A DNA stretch of 64,000 nt from Ephydatia muelleri (lineage: Eukaryota; Porifera; Demospongiae; Spongillida; Spongillidae). Numbering within the stretch: the stretch's first letter is position 1; each line of letters starts with the position of its first letter. The notes beneath the pieces were generated by a model. It saw only the letters and a list, made by a program, of their open reading frames with translations, did not search any database and had not been told where the DNA came from. The stretch covers positions 8,402,924 through 8,466,923 of the forward strand of contig JABACO010000002.1 in assembly GCA_013339895.1 (NCBI GenBank), in the 5' to 3' direction. Of this stretch, positions 36,797-46,900 are shown one piece after another. Both the position numbers and the translations under genes were made by a program.

Positions 36797-38190
36797 TGCA
36801 TTCTTATAGATGCCCACCTCTCCGATGGGGATCAACTGGTGATGCTTGATGTGTTCCCATTGATGATTTGTTCTGTTGTGTTAGCACACACCCTCAAATG
36901 ATGTATGCGTTGCATTCTTATAGATGCCCACCTCTCCGATGGGGATCAACTGGTGATGTTTGATGTGTTGGAGATTGATCTGTTTAAGGTCAGTACATGT
37001 GTTTGTGTTAGCACACTCTTCGATCATGTATGTGTTGCATTCTTTAGATGCCCACCTCTCCGATGGGGATCGACTGGCGACGCTTGATATGTTCCCATTG
37101 ATGGGGATTGATCTGTTTAAGGGTATTGATCTGTTTAAGGTTAGTACACGTGTGTGTGTTAGCACACACCCTCAGATGATGGATGCGTTGCATTCTTATA
37201 GATGCCCACCTCTCCAATGGGGATCAACTGGTGATGCTTGATGTGTTGGAGATTGATCTGTTTAAGGTCAGTACATGTGTTTGTGTTAGCACACTCTCTG
37301 ATAATGTATGTATTGCATTCTTATAGATGCCCACCTCTCCAATGGGGATCGACTGGCGACGCTTGATATGTTCCCATTGATGGGGATTGATCTGTTTAAG
37401 GTTAGTACACGTGTATGTGTTAGCACACACCCTCAGATGATGCATGCGTTGCATTCTTATAGATGCCCACCTCTCCGATGGGGATCAACTGGTGATGCTT
37501 GATGTGTTGGAGATTGATCTGTTTAAGGTCAGTACATGTGTTTGTGTTAGCACACTCTTCGATCATGTATGTGTTGCATTCTTATAGATGCCCACCTCTC
37601 CGATGGGGATCGACTGGCGACGCTTGATATGTTCCCATTGATGGGGATTGATCTGTTTAAGGTTAGTACACGTGTATGTGTTAGCACACACCCTCAGATG
37701 ATGCATGCGTTGCATTCTTATAGATGCCCACCTCTCCGATGGGGATCAACTGGTGATGCTTGATGTGTTGGAGATTGATCTGTTTAAGGTCAGTACATGT
37801 GTTTGTGTTAGCACACTCTTCGATCATGTATGTGTTGCATTCTTATAGATGCCCACCTCTCCGATGGGGATCGACTGGCGACGCTTGATGTGTTCCCATT
37901 GATGGGGATTGATCTGTTTAAGGTTAATACACGTGTATGTGTTAGCACACACCCTCAGATGATGGATGCGTTGCATTCTTATAGATGCCCACCTCTCCAA
38001 TGGGGATCAACTTGTGATGCTTGATGTGTTGGAGATTGATCTGTTTAAGGTCAGTACATGTGTTTGTGTTAGCACACTCTCTGATAATGTATGTATTGTA
38101 TTCTTATAGATGCCACTTCTCCAATGGGGATTAATAGGCGATGCATGATATGTTTCCATTGAGGGGGATTGATCTGTTTAAGGTTAGTAC
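36797..38190 (+). repeat. Tandem array of exon-like 127/134-bp units (261-bp higher-order repeat)
   Basis: About eleven copies of a unit containing TTCTTATAG, then GATGCCCACCTCTCC...GATCTGTTTAAG, then GTCAGTACATG or GTTAGTACACG. They alternate in two types so that the full period is 261 bp (37,308, 37,569, 37,830). Each unit looks like acceptor, exon and donor. The exon bodies are 65 or 74 nt and open in one frame (AHLSDGDRLATLDMFPLMGI or AHLSDGDQLVMLDVLEI). Both lengths leave a remainder of 2 when divided by 3. The host gene is not identified. Confidence 0.8.
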
Positions 38191-38194
38191 ACAC

Positions 38195-38350
38195 TGCACA
38201 TGTCCCTCCACAATGCACACGTCCCTCCACACACTACACATGTCCCTCCACACTACACATGTCCCTCCACACTACACATGTCCCTCCACACACTACACAT
38301 GTCCCTCCACACTACACATGTCCCTCCACACACTACACATGTCCCTCTGT
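38195..38350. repeat. ACATGTCCCTCCACACTAC minisatellite, 19-23 bp units
   Basis: About eight copies directly after the exon-like array. Repeat translation accounts for the ORFs here. Confidence 0.9.
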
Positions 38351-38376
38351 AACCTTTCTTACACCCAACATCCCTA

Positions 38377-38866
38377 GGAACCTCCACCCATTTGTCCCCT
38401 CGTCCCAGCAGACAGCAGAAGACCAATCTGAGTGCTTGGCCTGTTCGATGGCATTGCTACAGGTCAGTTGGGATCATGTTTGAGGAGGAGGAGGAGAAAG
38501 GGATGTTGAGGAAATACCTAAGGGGAGAGAGGTTGGGCTTCCTTTGTGCATGAGGTACCTGATTCCCTTCTTTCTCCTCAGGATTACTGGTGCTTAAAGA
38601 GCTCGGCATTGAGATAGATATGTTGCTTTGGAGATTGATCCTGATTCAGTCAAGGTGGCTGTGGAGAAGGGGCAGAGGGTGGGATACCTTATCCCTCCCC
38701 TCAGATACCTTCCCCCTCCCCTCCCCTTCCTTGTATTCCAGTTCATTAAGCTAGGCACCATTGTAACCAAGATGAACTCTATCAAACAGACGAAGAAGGC
38801 CATATTCCTTGTGCGGGTGGATTGGGAGGAGCAAGTACATGTTCTCTGGTGCACAGAGATAGAGAG
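38377..38866 (+). other. Two putative captured exons inside CACTA 3
   Basis: Segment 38,377-38,461 sits between CATCCCTAG and GTCAGT and encodes NLHPFVPSSQQTAEDQSECL. Segment 38,742-38,866 sits between TTGTATTCCAG and GTATGG and encodes FIKLGTIVTKMNSIKQTKKA then DWEEQVHVLWCTEIER. Both have good splice sites and sequence that looks protein-coding, but I do not recognise the gene. The phases do not chain simply with the repeated exon units. Confidence 0.4.
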
Positions 38867-38975
38867 GTATGGCCTGGGCACCAGGGATATAGGCAGGTAT
38901 AGCCTGGGCACTAGGTGTAAGAAGATATGGCCTCACCAAGTGTCCAGTTTTTGTAATGTATTGGTTAAGGAACCA

Positions 38976-38977
<2 letters not shown>

Positions 38978-39015
<38 letters not shown>

Positions 39016-39078
39016 GTGTGTATGTGTGTGTGTGTGTATGTGTGTGTGTGTGTTTGTGTGTGTTTGTGTGTGTGTCTC
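38978..39078. repeat. (GT)n microsatellite, interrupted
   Basis: TGTGTG with TA interruptions, about 100 bp. Confidence 0.95.
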
Positions 39079-39650
39079 AACACTAATCTATGTACTCCAC
39101 TTTACAAGTCACGCATTCGTCCTTGATGCCTAGCTAGCTACATGTGGGGCGAAGGTCACATCAGTTCGATTGTGGAGGTTTAACATTTACAGCATCTGCT
39201 GTGTTCCATAGCAAAGGATCCTTTACAAGGTTTGTACAGTGTTTCATGTATTATGTACAAGTTCTTTAAAGTTCTTTCTTATCTCTTATATCTTCAGGTT
39301 TCCCATTCAGCCTAATTGGAAGTCTATAGAAGCAGTTTAGCAATTTTGCTAACCGTACTATTTGCTTTTGTTTGTTTGTACGCTGCGATGGAAAAAAAGT
39401 TTCATTATGTTTGTATGGTGAATAACACCCGATTGCAAGTCACTCGCGTACAATGAACCGCACCTTTTGTAGCACGTGATCTCACTCTGTCAAGCGAGTG
39501 ATAATTATAAGTGAACTTCACTCGATTTAAGGCGTGACTATCACTCGTGGTAAAGTCGGGTGAGAATCACTCGTTATAGCGAGTGCTATGTCTAACGCGA
39601 CTATCACTCGCTCGGGCGAGTGATAGTCGCGCTTTTGTTTTTGCAGTGTA

Positions 39651-39905
39651 TAGCACTCGAAAACCATGTGGCCGCGAAAAAGTAGGTAACCGTCGAAAAG
39701 CAGGTGGCCGCGTAATTTGTGGCACGGATTCCACACCATAGTTACCTTCGAAAAGTAGGTGACCTTTGTATATTCCGCACCTCGATGCGCTATCCGTACC
39801 AAAATCCAGATATTTACGCGCGGCGGGTCACTAGCACTCGAAAACCATGTGGCTGCAAAAAAGTAGGTGACCGTCGAAAAGCAGGTGGCCCGCGTAAACA
39901 AGTGA
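39651..39905. repeat. Tandem unit AGCACTCGAAAACCATGTGG, two copies
   Basis: Two copies of about 180 bp carrying AAAAAGTAGGT...CGAAAAGCAGGTGGCC. A third partial copy is at 33,150-33,278, on the other side of CACTA 3, marking the original array into which that element inserted. Confidence 0.65.
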
Positions 39906-39924
39906 TTTTTCATGGGCGTACGCA

Positions 39925-39965
39925 GGGGGGGGGGGGGGGGGGGGGGGGGGGGTTGGTTGGTTTCG

Positions 39966-40002
<37 letters not shown>
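39925..40002. repeat. G28 / C35 homopolymer hairpin
   Basis: A run of about 28 G, then GTTGGTTGGTTTCGAA-like spacer sequence, then about 35 C. It could form a very stable hairpin or a G-quadruplex, and its length is likely to be unreliable in any assembly. The preceding GGGCGTACGCAGG looks like a repeat-element end. Confidence 0.9.
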
Positions 40003-40247
40003 ATGCGAGGATGGCCCGAACCTGATCACGGCCTCAATATGGGAACCGGAGAAATATATGCGGACAAACCCGCTGCTACATGTAGGTATGTGAATGCAAC
40101 CCCTCAACTGCAAAGGGCGGGTGGGCTTAAAGTCAACGCTACACACGTGCAGCCTGCTCGCGGAATAAACACTAGCGCATGCGCCATACGACCGCGGTCA
40201 ATTAACCTTCGGTTAACCTCTATTCATAGTCGGTCAGAATACAGGCC

Positions 40248-40688
40248 ATGGCGCGGCGCCAAATGTCTCTCTCTGGGGAACTTGACGAGGGAGTCCAGGT
40301 TGCACACGTCGTTGGTTCTTCCAAGGACAGGAAGAGCGATGGTTGGATGAACTATTGGAAGCAGAACAGTGGTGGTGCGTCTCTTATGCTCACCTTAATA
40401 GATCCTATAAAGTAAGTTTTCATTTTAGATGCGGTCTGGCCAGCCGAATGTCAGATAGCTACTTGTCGAAATAAAGCTGAAGTGGGCGCTCACGTCTACA
40501 TCCTGAACGCTAAATCAAACTACTGGTATTATATTCTACCAGTTTGTCGTAAATGCAATAGCAGCGGCAGCGAGGGCATGTGTAAATATGGAGAAGGTTG
40601 GTGCGCTGTCAAGAGAGGTGCCTATGTTGTTGCGACCAAACTTAAAGCCGATTATGTGCTTGAAGAGGGACGCCGTAAAAAGGCTTGA
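40248..40688 (+). CDS. Small treble-clef/HNH-like protein, 128 residues, two exons
   Basis: Exon 1 is 40,248-40,374 (MARRQMSLSGELDEGVQVAH, then SDGWMNYWKQNSG). The intron is 40,375-40,428 (54 nt, GTGCGT...TTTTAG). Exon 2 is 40,429-40,688, reading AVWPAECQIATCRNKAEVGA, then HVYI, YYILPVCRKCN and GAYVVATKL. The phase is kept across the junction (G+AT). The pattern GW..YW...C....C..KA..GAHV...YILP.C..CN matches, from memory, small bacterial and phage proteins with an HNH or treble-clef fold; C, C, H and C..C would bind zinc. A metazoan copy with an intron would suggest old horizontal transfer and domestication. Nuclease activity is not shown. The gene stands free between CACTA 3 and the C2 gene. 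Confidence 0.6.
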
Positions 40689-40938
40689 TTGTCTTATAAT
40701 GCTTTGTATGTAATTAGCTCCGCCAGATGCATAAATGCTGTACATGTAACTGCTGTACTGTATGTTGGTGATTGGACACAGGTATAAGGGAGGGTAGAAG
40801 GAGAGAGAAGTCAACTGGTAGTGGTGAAGTGATTGACAAAGGAGCAATATAATAATTGAGACTTTTTTGAACCAGTGCTGTCTGATGATCTGCTGCTGTC
40901 AGTTACAATGTCCACCTTCGTAGTTCCGTTGAAGCCAT

Positions 40939-43900
40939 ATGTCAAACCCTCCAAACTCAGCAGCTCTGTATTACCCGAAAGAGGAAAGGGGCGTGGCCAA
41001 TCTCATGGAGGAGGAAAAGTTGCAGACCATGCACAATGTTCCACCAGAGCTTCCCGGGGAAGAGCAGTCTGGGGAGGAGAACACCAACACCTGGCCCAAG
41101 AGGCACGGCATTCGCCATGGCAAAAACAACCCCTACAGCTGCATGATGACCAGGTGCCACATCAGGGAAGGTTACTGTGGGGGCCTGGTATTGGGGAGGG
41201 GCAAGAATAGGGGTGTGGCAGAGTTGTACAGACCAACAAGACCAGCAGATGAGGTGAGTTGTTGTGTAGTGGGGAGGGGGATGACCATACTTGCATGTTA
41301 CCTAGCAGGCACACTTCAGTAATCGCATTGAGAGGTAATTTTTTGCCCAACGGGAGACATAATAGACCTCCAACTCCCAAGTTACTCCTTGCTGAAAGGC
41401 CAAGAGGCTTGGGTTGTCAGTGAAACTGTAGCAAGATGCAGAGCTCTGTTGGTCAGTTTGTCAACATGGCCACCATGGTGCCTCCCATGCACATACACAT
41501 AACACGATGCAGGGCAGTGTACTGTACAGAGCAACACGTATGAAATACATTGTACATGCAAGTCTTTGTGTCCTCTTCAATGTCATTAAGGTTTGCATGA
41601 TCCAGTGTGTGTGTGTGGTGTGTGTGTGTGTGTGTGTGCTACATGATGTATAGAGTGTGGGCCTTTCAATAAAGGCTGTGTGTGTGCATGCATATGTGGA
41701 TGTGTGAATGCAGGTGTGATAAATTTATGTTTTTTTAATGAGGATTTAATTTTTTTAATCGTAGCTACATGTTCTTGGTGTGTGAGACGTCTGCACAAAC
41801 GTGGTTTACTTGGTCCCGGTGTGTCTGGTGTACTTACACTGGACAAAAAATTGGATTTACTACGTTTGAACAGCATGCGTAAATATGTCGCAAACACGAA
41901 ACATTGTATTTGTACATTGATGTAAACATACAATACATTTACGCTTATATTTGCAATATATTTACCGCATATGTAAAGGTAACAACATATTTACCTACAT
42001 ATGTACACTATATTTGCGACGGGTGTAAATACATTATATGTCTTTGCAACACGTTTGCTATCTAAAAGCACTCTAAATAAACGAAATTCTTAAGTTATAC
42101 TACTTTATAATAAGTAACGAACTGTTTGGCTCTCGCGCTAATATCGTGTGGCTGTATTAACTTCATCCATGCCTCTTAGATAGAGTGACTCTGATAATCC
42201 TTTTTGTCCCGTGTGCTAGCCTTACGAGTTCGGCCACGTTACATCGTGATCAGTGAAGCGCTAAAGGAGTAAAACCGTCACTACGGTAGTTTGGAGCTGC
42301 TATATTATATCATCACCACTCTAGGGTAAGTACAGGATACAGTGAGAGATTTAGGCCTATATGTGGCCTTTATATTCATGCGCGCGGGTATGTCTGACTG
42401 CATGCACTAGTAGGCCCTAGTACTGAGTATTAGGCCTAGCATTCTTGTGGTCCCTTGTTCGTGCATGTGTGCCCGTGCGCGTGTATTTGTTTGTAAAACC
42501 ACTATATGCACTGGTCCGGTGTGCATGTGGGGCCTGTGAAAGAGGATTTGGCGTGTTCGCTGTTCGTGTATGTGTGTCCGTGCGCGTGTATTTGTGTGCA
42601 TGTATTTGTGCGCGTGTGTACGTTTGCACATGTGTGTTGGAAGTCTACACTCAATCTGCACACTGCTGGTGTGTGTCAGTTGGTAGTGTGCACTCGTTTG
42701 TATGTATAGATGTGTATTTTTTTAATATATACATGTGCGTTCTGTGTGAATGGTTATGTTCATTGTTTGCTGTTTGTGTGTGTTGGTTTTCAATGTCCCA
42801 CGAGTTAGTGTGGTGGTGTGTGCATAACTGGCTGTGTCTGGTGATGTGTGTATGAGACAACTGTCAGGGTGGTGGTGGTGTGTGTTTATAGAAGTGTACA
42901 CAACTGGATGTTAGTGTGGTGGTGTGTACACAACTGTTTGTGTGGTGGTGTGTGTTTATAGAAGTGTAGTCAATGTTAGTGTGATGTGGTGTGAACACAG
43001 CTGGTTGTGTCTGGTGATGTGTGTGTATAACGATTAGGGTAGTGATATGTGTTTATTAGAAGTGTACACAACTGTTTGTGTGGTGGTGTGTGTTTATAGA
43101 AGTGTAGTCAATGTTAGTGTGATGGTGTGAACACAGCTGGTTGTGTCTGGTGATGTGTGTGTATAACAGTTAGGGTAATGATGTATGTTTATTAGAAGTG
43201 TACACAACTGTTAGTGTGGTGGTGTGTACACAACTGTTTGTGTGGTGGTGTGTGTTTATAGAAGCGTAGTCAATGTTAGTGTGATGGTGTGAACACAGCT
43301 GGTTGTGTCTGGTGATGTGTGTGTATAACGGTTAGGGTAGTGATGTGTGTTTATTAGAAGTGTACACAACTGTTTGTGTGGTGGTGTGTACACAAACTGT
43401 TTGTGTGGCGGTGTGTGTTTATAGAAGTGTAGTCAATGTTAGTGTGATGGTGTGAACACAGCTGGTTGTGTCTGGTGATGTGTGTGTATAACGGTTAGGG
43501 TAGTGATGTGTGTTTATTAGAAGTGTACACAGCTGTTAGTGTGGTGGTGTGTACACAACTGTTTGTGTGGTGGTGTGTGTTTATAGAAGTGTAGTCAATG
43601 TTAGTGTGATGGTGTGAACACAGCTGGTTGTGTCTGGTGATGTGTGTGTATAACGGTTAGGGTAGTGATGTGTGTTTATTAGAAGTGTACACAACTGTTA
43701 GTGTGGTGGTGTGTACACAACTGTTTGTGTGGTGGTGTGTGTTTATAGAAGTGTAGTCAATGTTAGTGTGATGGTGTGAACACAGCTGGTTGTGTCTGGT
43801 GATGTGTGTGTATAACGGTTAAGGTAGTGATGTTTGTTTATTAAAAGTGTACACAACTGTTAGTGTGGTGGTGTGTACACAACTGTTTGTGTGGTGGTGT

Positions 43901-46900
43901 GTGTTTATAGAAGTGTAGTCAATGTTAGTGTGATGGTGTGAACACAGCTTGTTGTGTCTGGTGATGTGTGTGTATAACGGTTAGGGTAATGATGTGTGTT
44001 TATTAGAAGTGTACACAGCTGTTAGTGTGGTGGTGTGTACACAACTGTTTGTGTGGTGGTGTGTGTTTATAGAAGTGTAGTCAATGTTAGTGTGATGGTG
44101 TGAACACAGCTGGTTGTGTCTGGTGATGTGTGTGTATAACGGTTAGGGTAGTGATGTGTGTTTATTAGAAGTGTACACAACTGTTTGTGTGGCGGTGTGT
44201 TCGGGTGGTGGTGTGTGTTTATAGAAGTGTAGTCAATGTTAGTGTGATGGTGTGTAAACAGCTGGTTGTGTCTGGTGATGTGTGTGTATAACGGTTAGGG
44301 TGGTGGTGTGTGTTTGTTGGAAGTGTACACAACTGTTAGTGTGGAGGTGTGTACACATCTGTTCGGGCGGTGGTGTGTTAATTGGAAGTGGTAGTGTAGT
44401 GGTGTATACAAGTTGAAGTGGTATTGAATATACATGTAATGTTGCTAAAGTGATATTCATATAAATGTTTTCTGTGGTATAGGACACACATCAAGTACTT
44501 CTTCATCAGTCATACTGTTAAATGCTGCCACAAATTGTGATTGTATTTATTGTGCAGGTAGAAAACTTGCTGGCCCAAATAGTTCAAACAGGTTTGCACA
44601 CCAAGCCTCCATTCTGCTAGTAACTACATCATGCTGCGAAGGATGATGCTGATACCACTGCACAAATGCAAATATGTGTGGCACTTCATTCTGTCCTATG
44701 GTCAAGCAATGTTTGAAGTAATATAGTACTCGTCCGGGCCGCAAGTCAGTGGTGTTGATATCTACCTTTCCATCTGTACCACACCACGCTGCCAATATGA
44801 AGGATGATCTTTTGGATTGGCTTTGTTGTGAACCATACACATTGTTTCGAAACTTAATGTTTTTTGGTACAAAATGATACTTGCTGATACTTTGCTGTTT
44901 GATTGTATAATACTTTGTATGATTCGATTAAGTAGGCAATGTAAGATTTATCAAGAAAAAGTTCTGTACTAACACTCTCGAGGTGATATGGTTCAAGAAA
45001 TATATTGATTTAAAATAATGATATAATTTATATACGACAAGTAAAGGCTTCTACAATATGCAGACGGAATAGACACGCGCGTGTATAAAGTCTCTTATCT
45101 ACCTGAGTTTGATTGCATAACATGATCATCATCCTCGAAATTGATGTCATCTTCCTCCGATGTCGAAGGAACAGGACCACTATCTTTACTCCAAATCCGT
45201 GTGTGCTCGTCGTAGTATGTTTCTTTGTGCCTTAAAAATGTACGTGCCGCGACAAATTCCTCACAGTGGTCGCAATATCGATATAATCGATTCCGTTCCA
45301 TTCGACACTTGAAGATTTTCATATTACATGAACAAGGCCGTAATTTCAGACCAATCAATTTCCTTCTATATTTTACAATGACGTATGAGATATCAACAAG
45401 GCGGTAAATTCAGACCAATCACATTTCCACTCGCGTGCAAAAAAACGCACGCAAACATAGTGGCAGCTGTTCATGCATGATCAGTTTGTGATTTCAATAG
45501 TCTATCTGTTACACTCAGAAGGAAGGGCTGGTACACCTTAGCTACATGCATGTACAGCACTTGAAGGAAGTGCTGGTACACCTTAGCTACATGCCTGTAC
45601 AGTACTTGAAGGAAGGCTGGTACACCTTAGCTACATGCATGTACAGTACTTAAAGGAAGGGCTGGTACACCTTAGCTACATGCATGTGCAGTACTTGAAG
45701 GAAGGCTGGTACACCTTAGCTTCATGCATGTGCAGTACTCGAAGGAAGGCTAGTACACCTTAGCTACATGCATGTACAGTACTTGAAGGAAGAGCTGGTA
45801 CACCTTAGCTACATGCCTGTACAGTACTTGAAGGAAGTGCTGGTACACCTTAGCTACATGTATGTACAGTACTTGAAGGAAGGCTGGTACACCTTAGATA
45901 CATGCATGTACAGTACTTGAAGGAAGGGCTGGTACACCTTAGCTACATGCATGTACAGTACTTGAAGGAAGGCTGGTACACCTTAGCTTCATGCATGCTG
46001 TTCTTCCACAGGGTAAGTAATGGCCTCTAGCCTGGTCACAAGTGATTGAACTCGGTTACCTGCACTTGTACATGTACATTCCTGTGGGGGAATACGAATA
46101 CTTGTCAGTGTGGTTTCTCAAGTGATCATTTATGCCCACATTGAACATGAACGTTTTCCCTCCTCCTCCCTCCTCTCCCCTCCTCCCCTTCCCCCTCCTC
46201 CCCCTCCCCCCTCCTCCCCCTTCTCCTCCCCCTCCTTCCCCCTCCTCCCCCCCTGCTGCTCCTCCCTCCTCTTCCTTTGCCCCCCAGGGGGGCCAGCCTT
46301 GGTTTGTAGTGCTGTTCACAGACCTGGTGCTCATCCTTAAGGCGAAGGGGAAGACAAAAGGGAAGAACCACATGCTCTTGGACTGGTTCAGTGACCACCA
46401 GTTCACCGCTAAAGAGGTACGGTATGTCTGTAAGTGTGTGTGTTTGAGTTTGTGAGTACATGTATGTGTGTGCATGTAAGTTGTGTGCATGTATGTGTGT
46501 GTATGTGTGTGAGTGTGTATGTGTGTGTGTATGTGTGTGTATGTGTGTGTGTGTGTGAGTGTGTATGTGTGTGTGAGTACATATGTGTATTAATATATAG
46601 CAGAAAACATAGATATACAGATGCCCTCTTGTCAAGCACACCTGCTTGACTAGAGGGCATCTGTATATCTATGTTTTCTGCTCTGTGTTACGTGCTGTGG
46701 TATTGCGTGTATGTACCTGCATGTGAGCATACATGGCTAGTGTGCAAGTGATGATGATGAAGTGATGAGGTGGTGATGGACATGGCAAGTGTATGTACCT
46801 GCATGTGAGCATACATGGCTAGTGTATGGAGAGCAGCTCAAGCACCTTACATTGTACATGACAATGTGTCCTCTCCTAATTACTGATGACTCAGGAGATG

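Larger units (their letters stand above)
33279..39648. mobile_element. CACTA-type element 3, 6.4 kb, with hAT insertion and exon-like array
   Basis: Ends are CACTGCAAAAATAAAAGAGC at 33,279 and GCTTTTGTTTTTGCAGTG ending at 39,648. Subterminal CGAGTGA/TCACTCG words fill 33,300-33,430 and 39,440-39,640. TA flanks both sides. The flanking tandem unit (TAGCACTCGAAAACC...) is interrupted exactly here, supporting one insertion rather than two separate small elements. No transposase is visible. The interior holds a hAT transposon and exon-like sequences with good splice sites, so this may be a gene-capturing (Pack-type) non-autonomous CACTA. Confidence 0.6.

Noticed and set aside
41840-45540. A fifth complete CACTA element
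   Set aside because: A plausible left end is present, but no matching right terminus or target duplication was found.
46288-46416. Exon as part of a BCR/ABR-type RhoGEF PH domain
   Set aside because: FVVLFTDLVLIL resembles a PH strand, but no DH, GAP or further PH sequence is near. Phase continuity with the C2-like exons is a better explanation.
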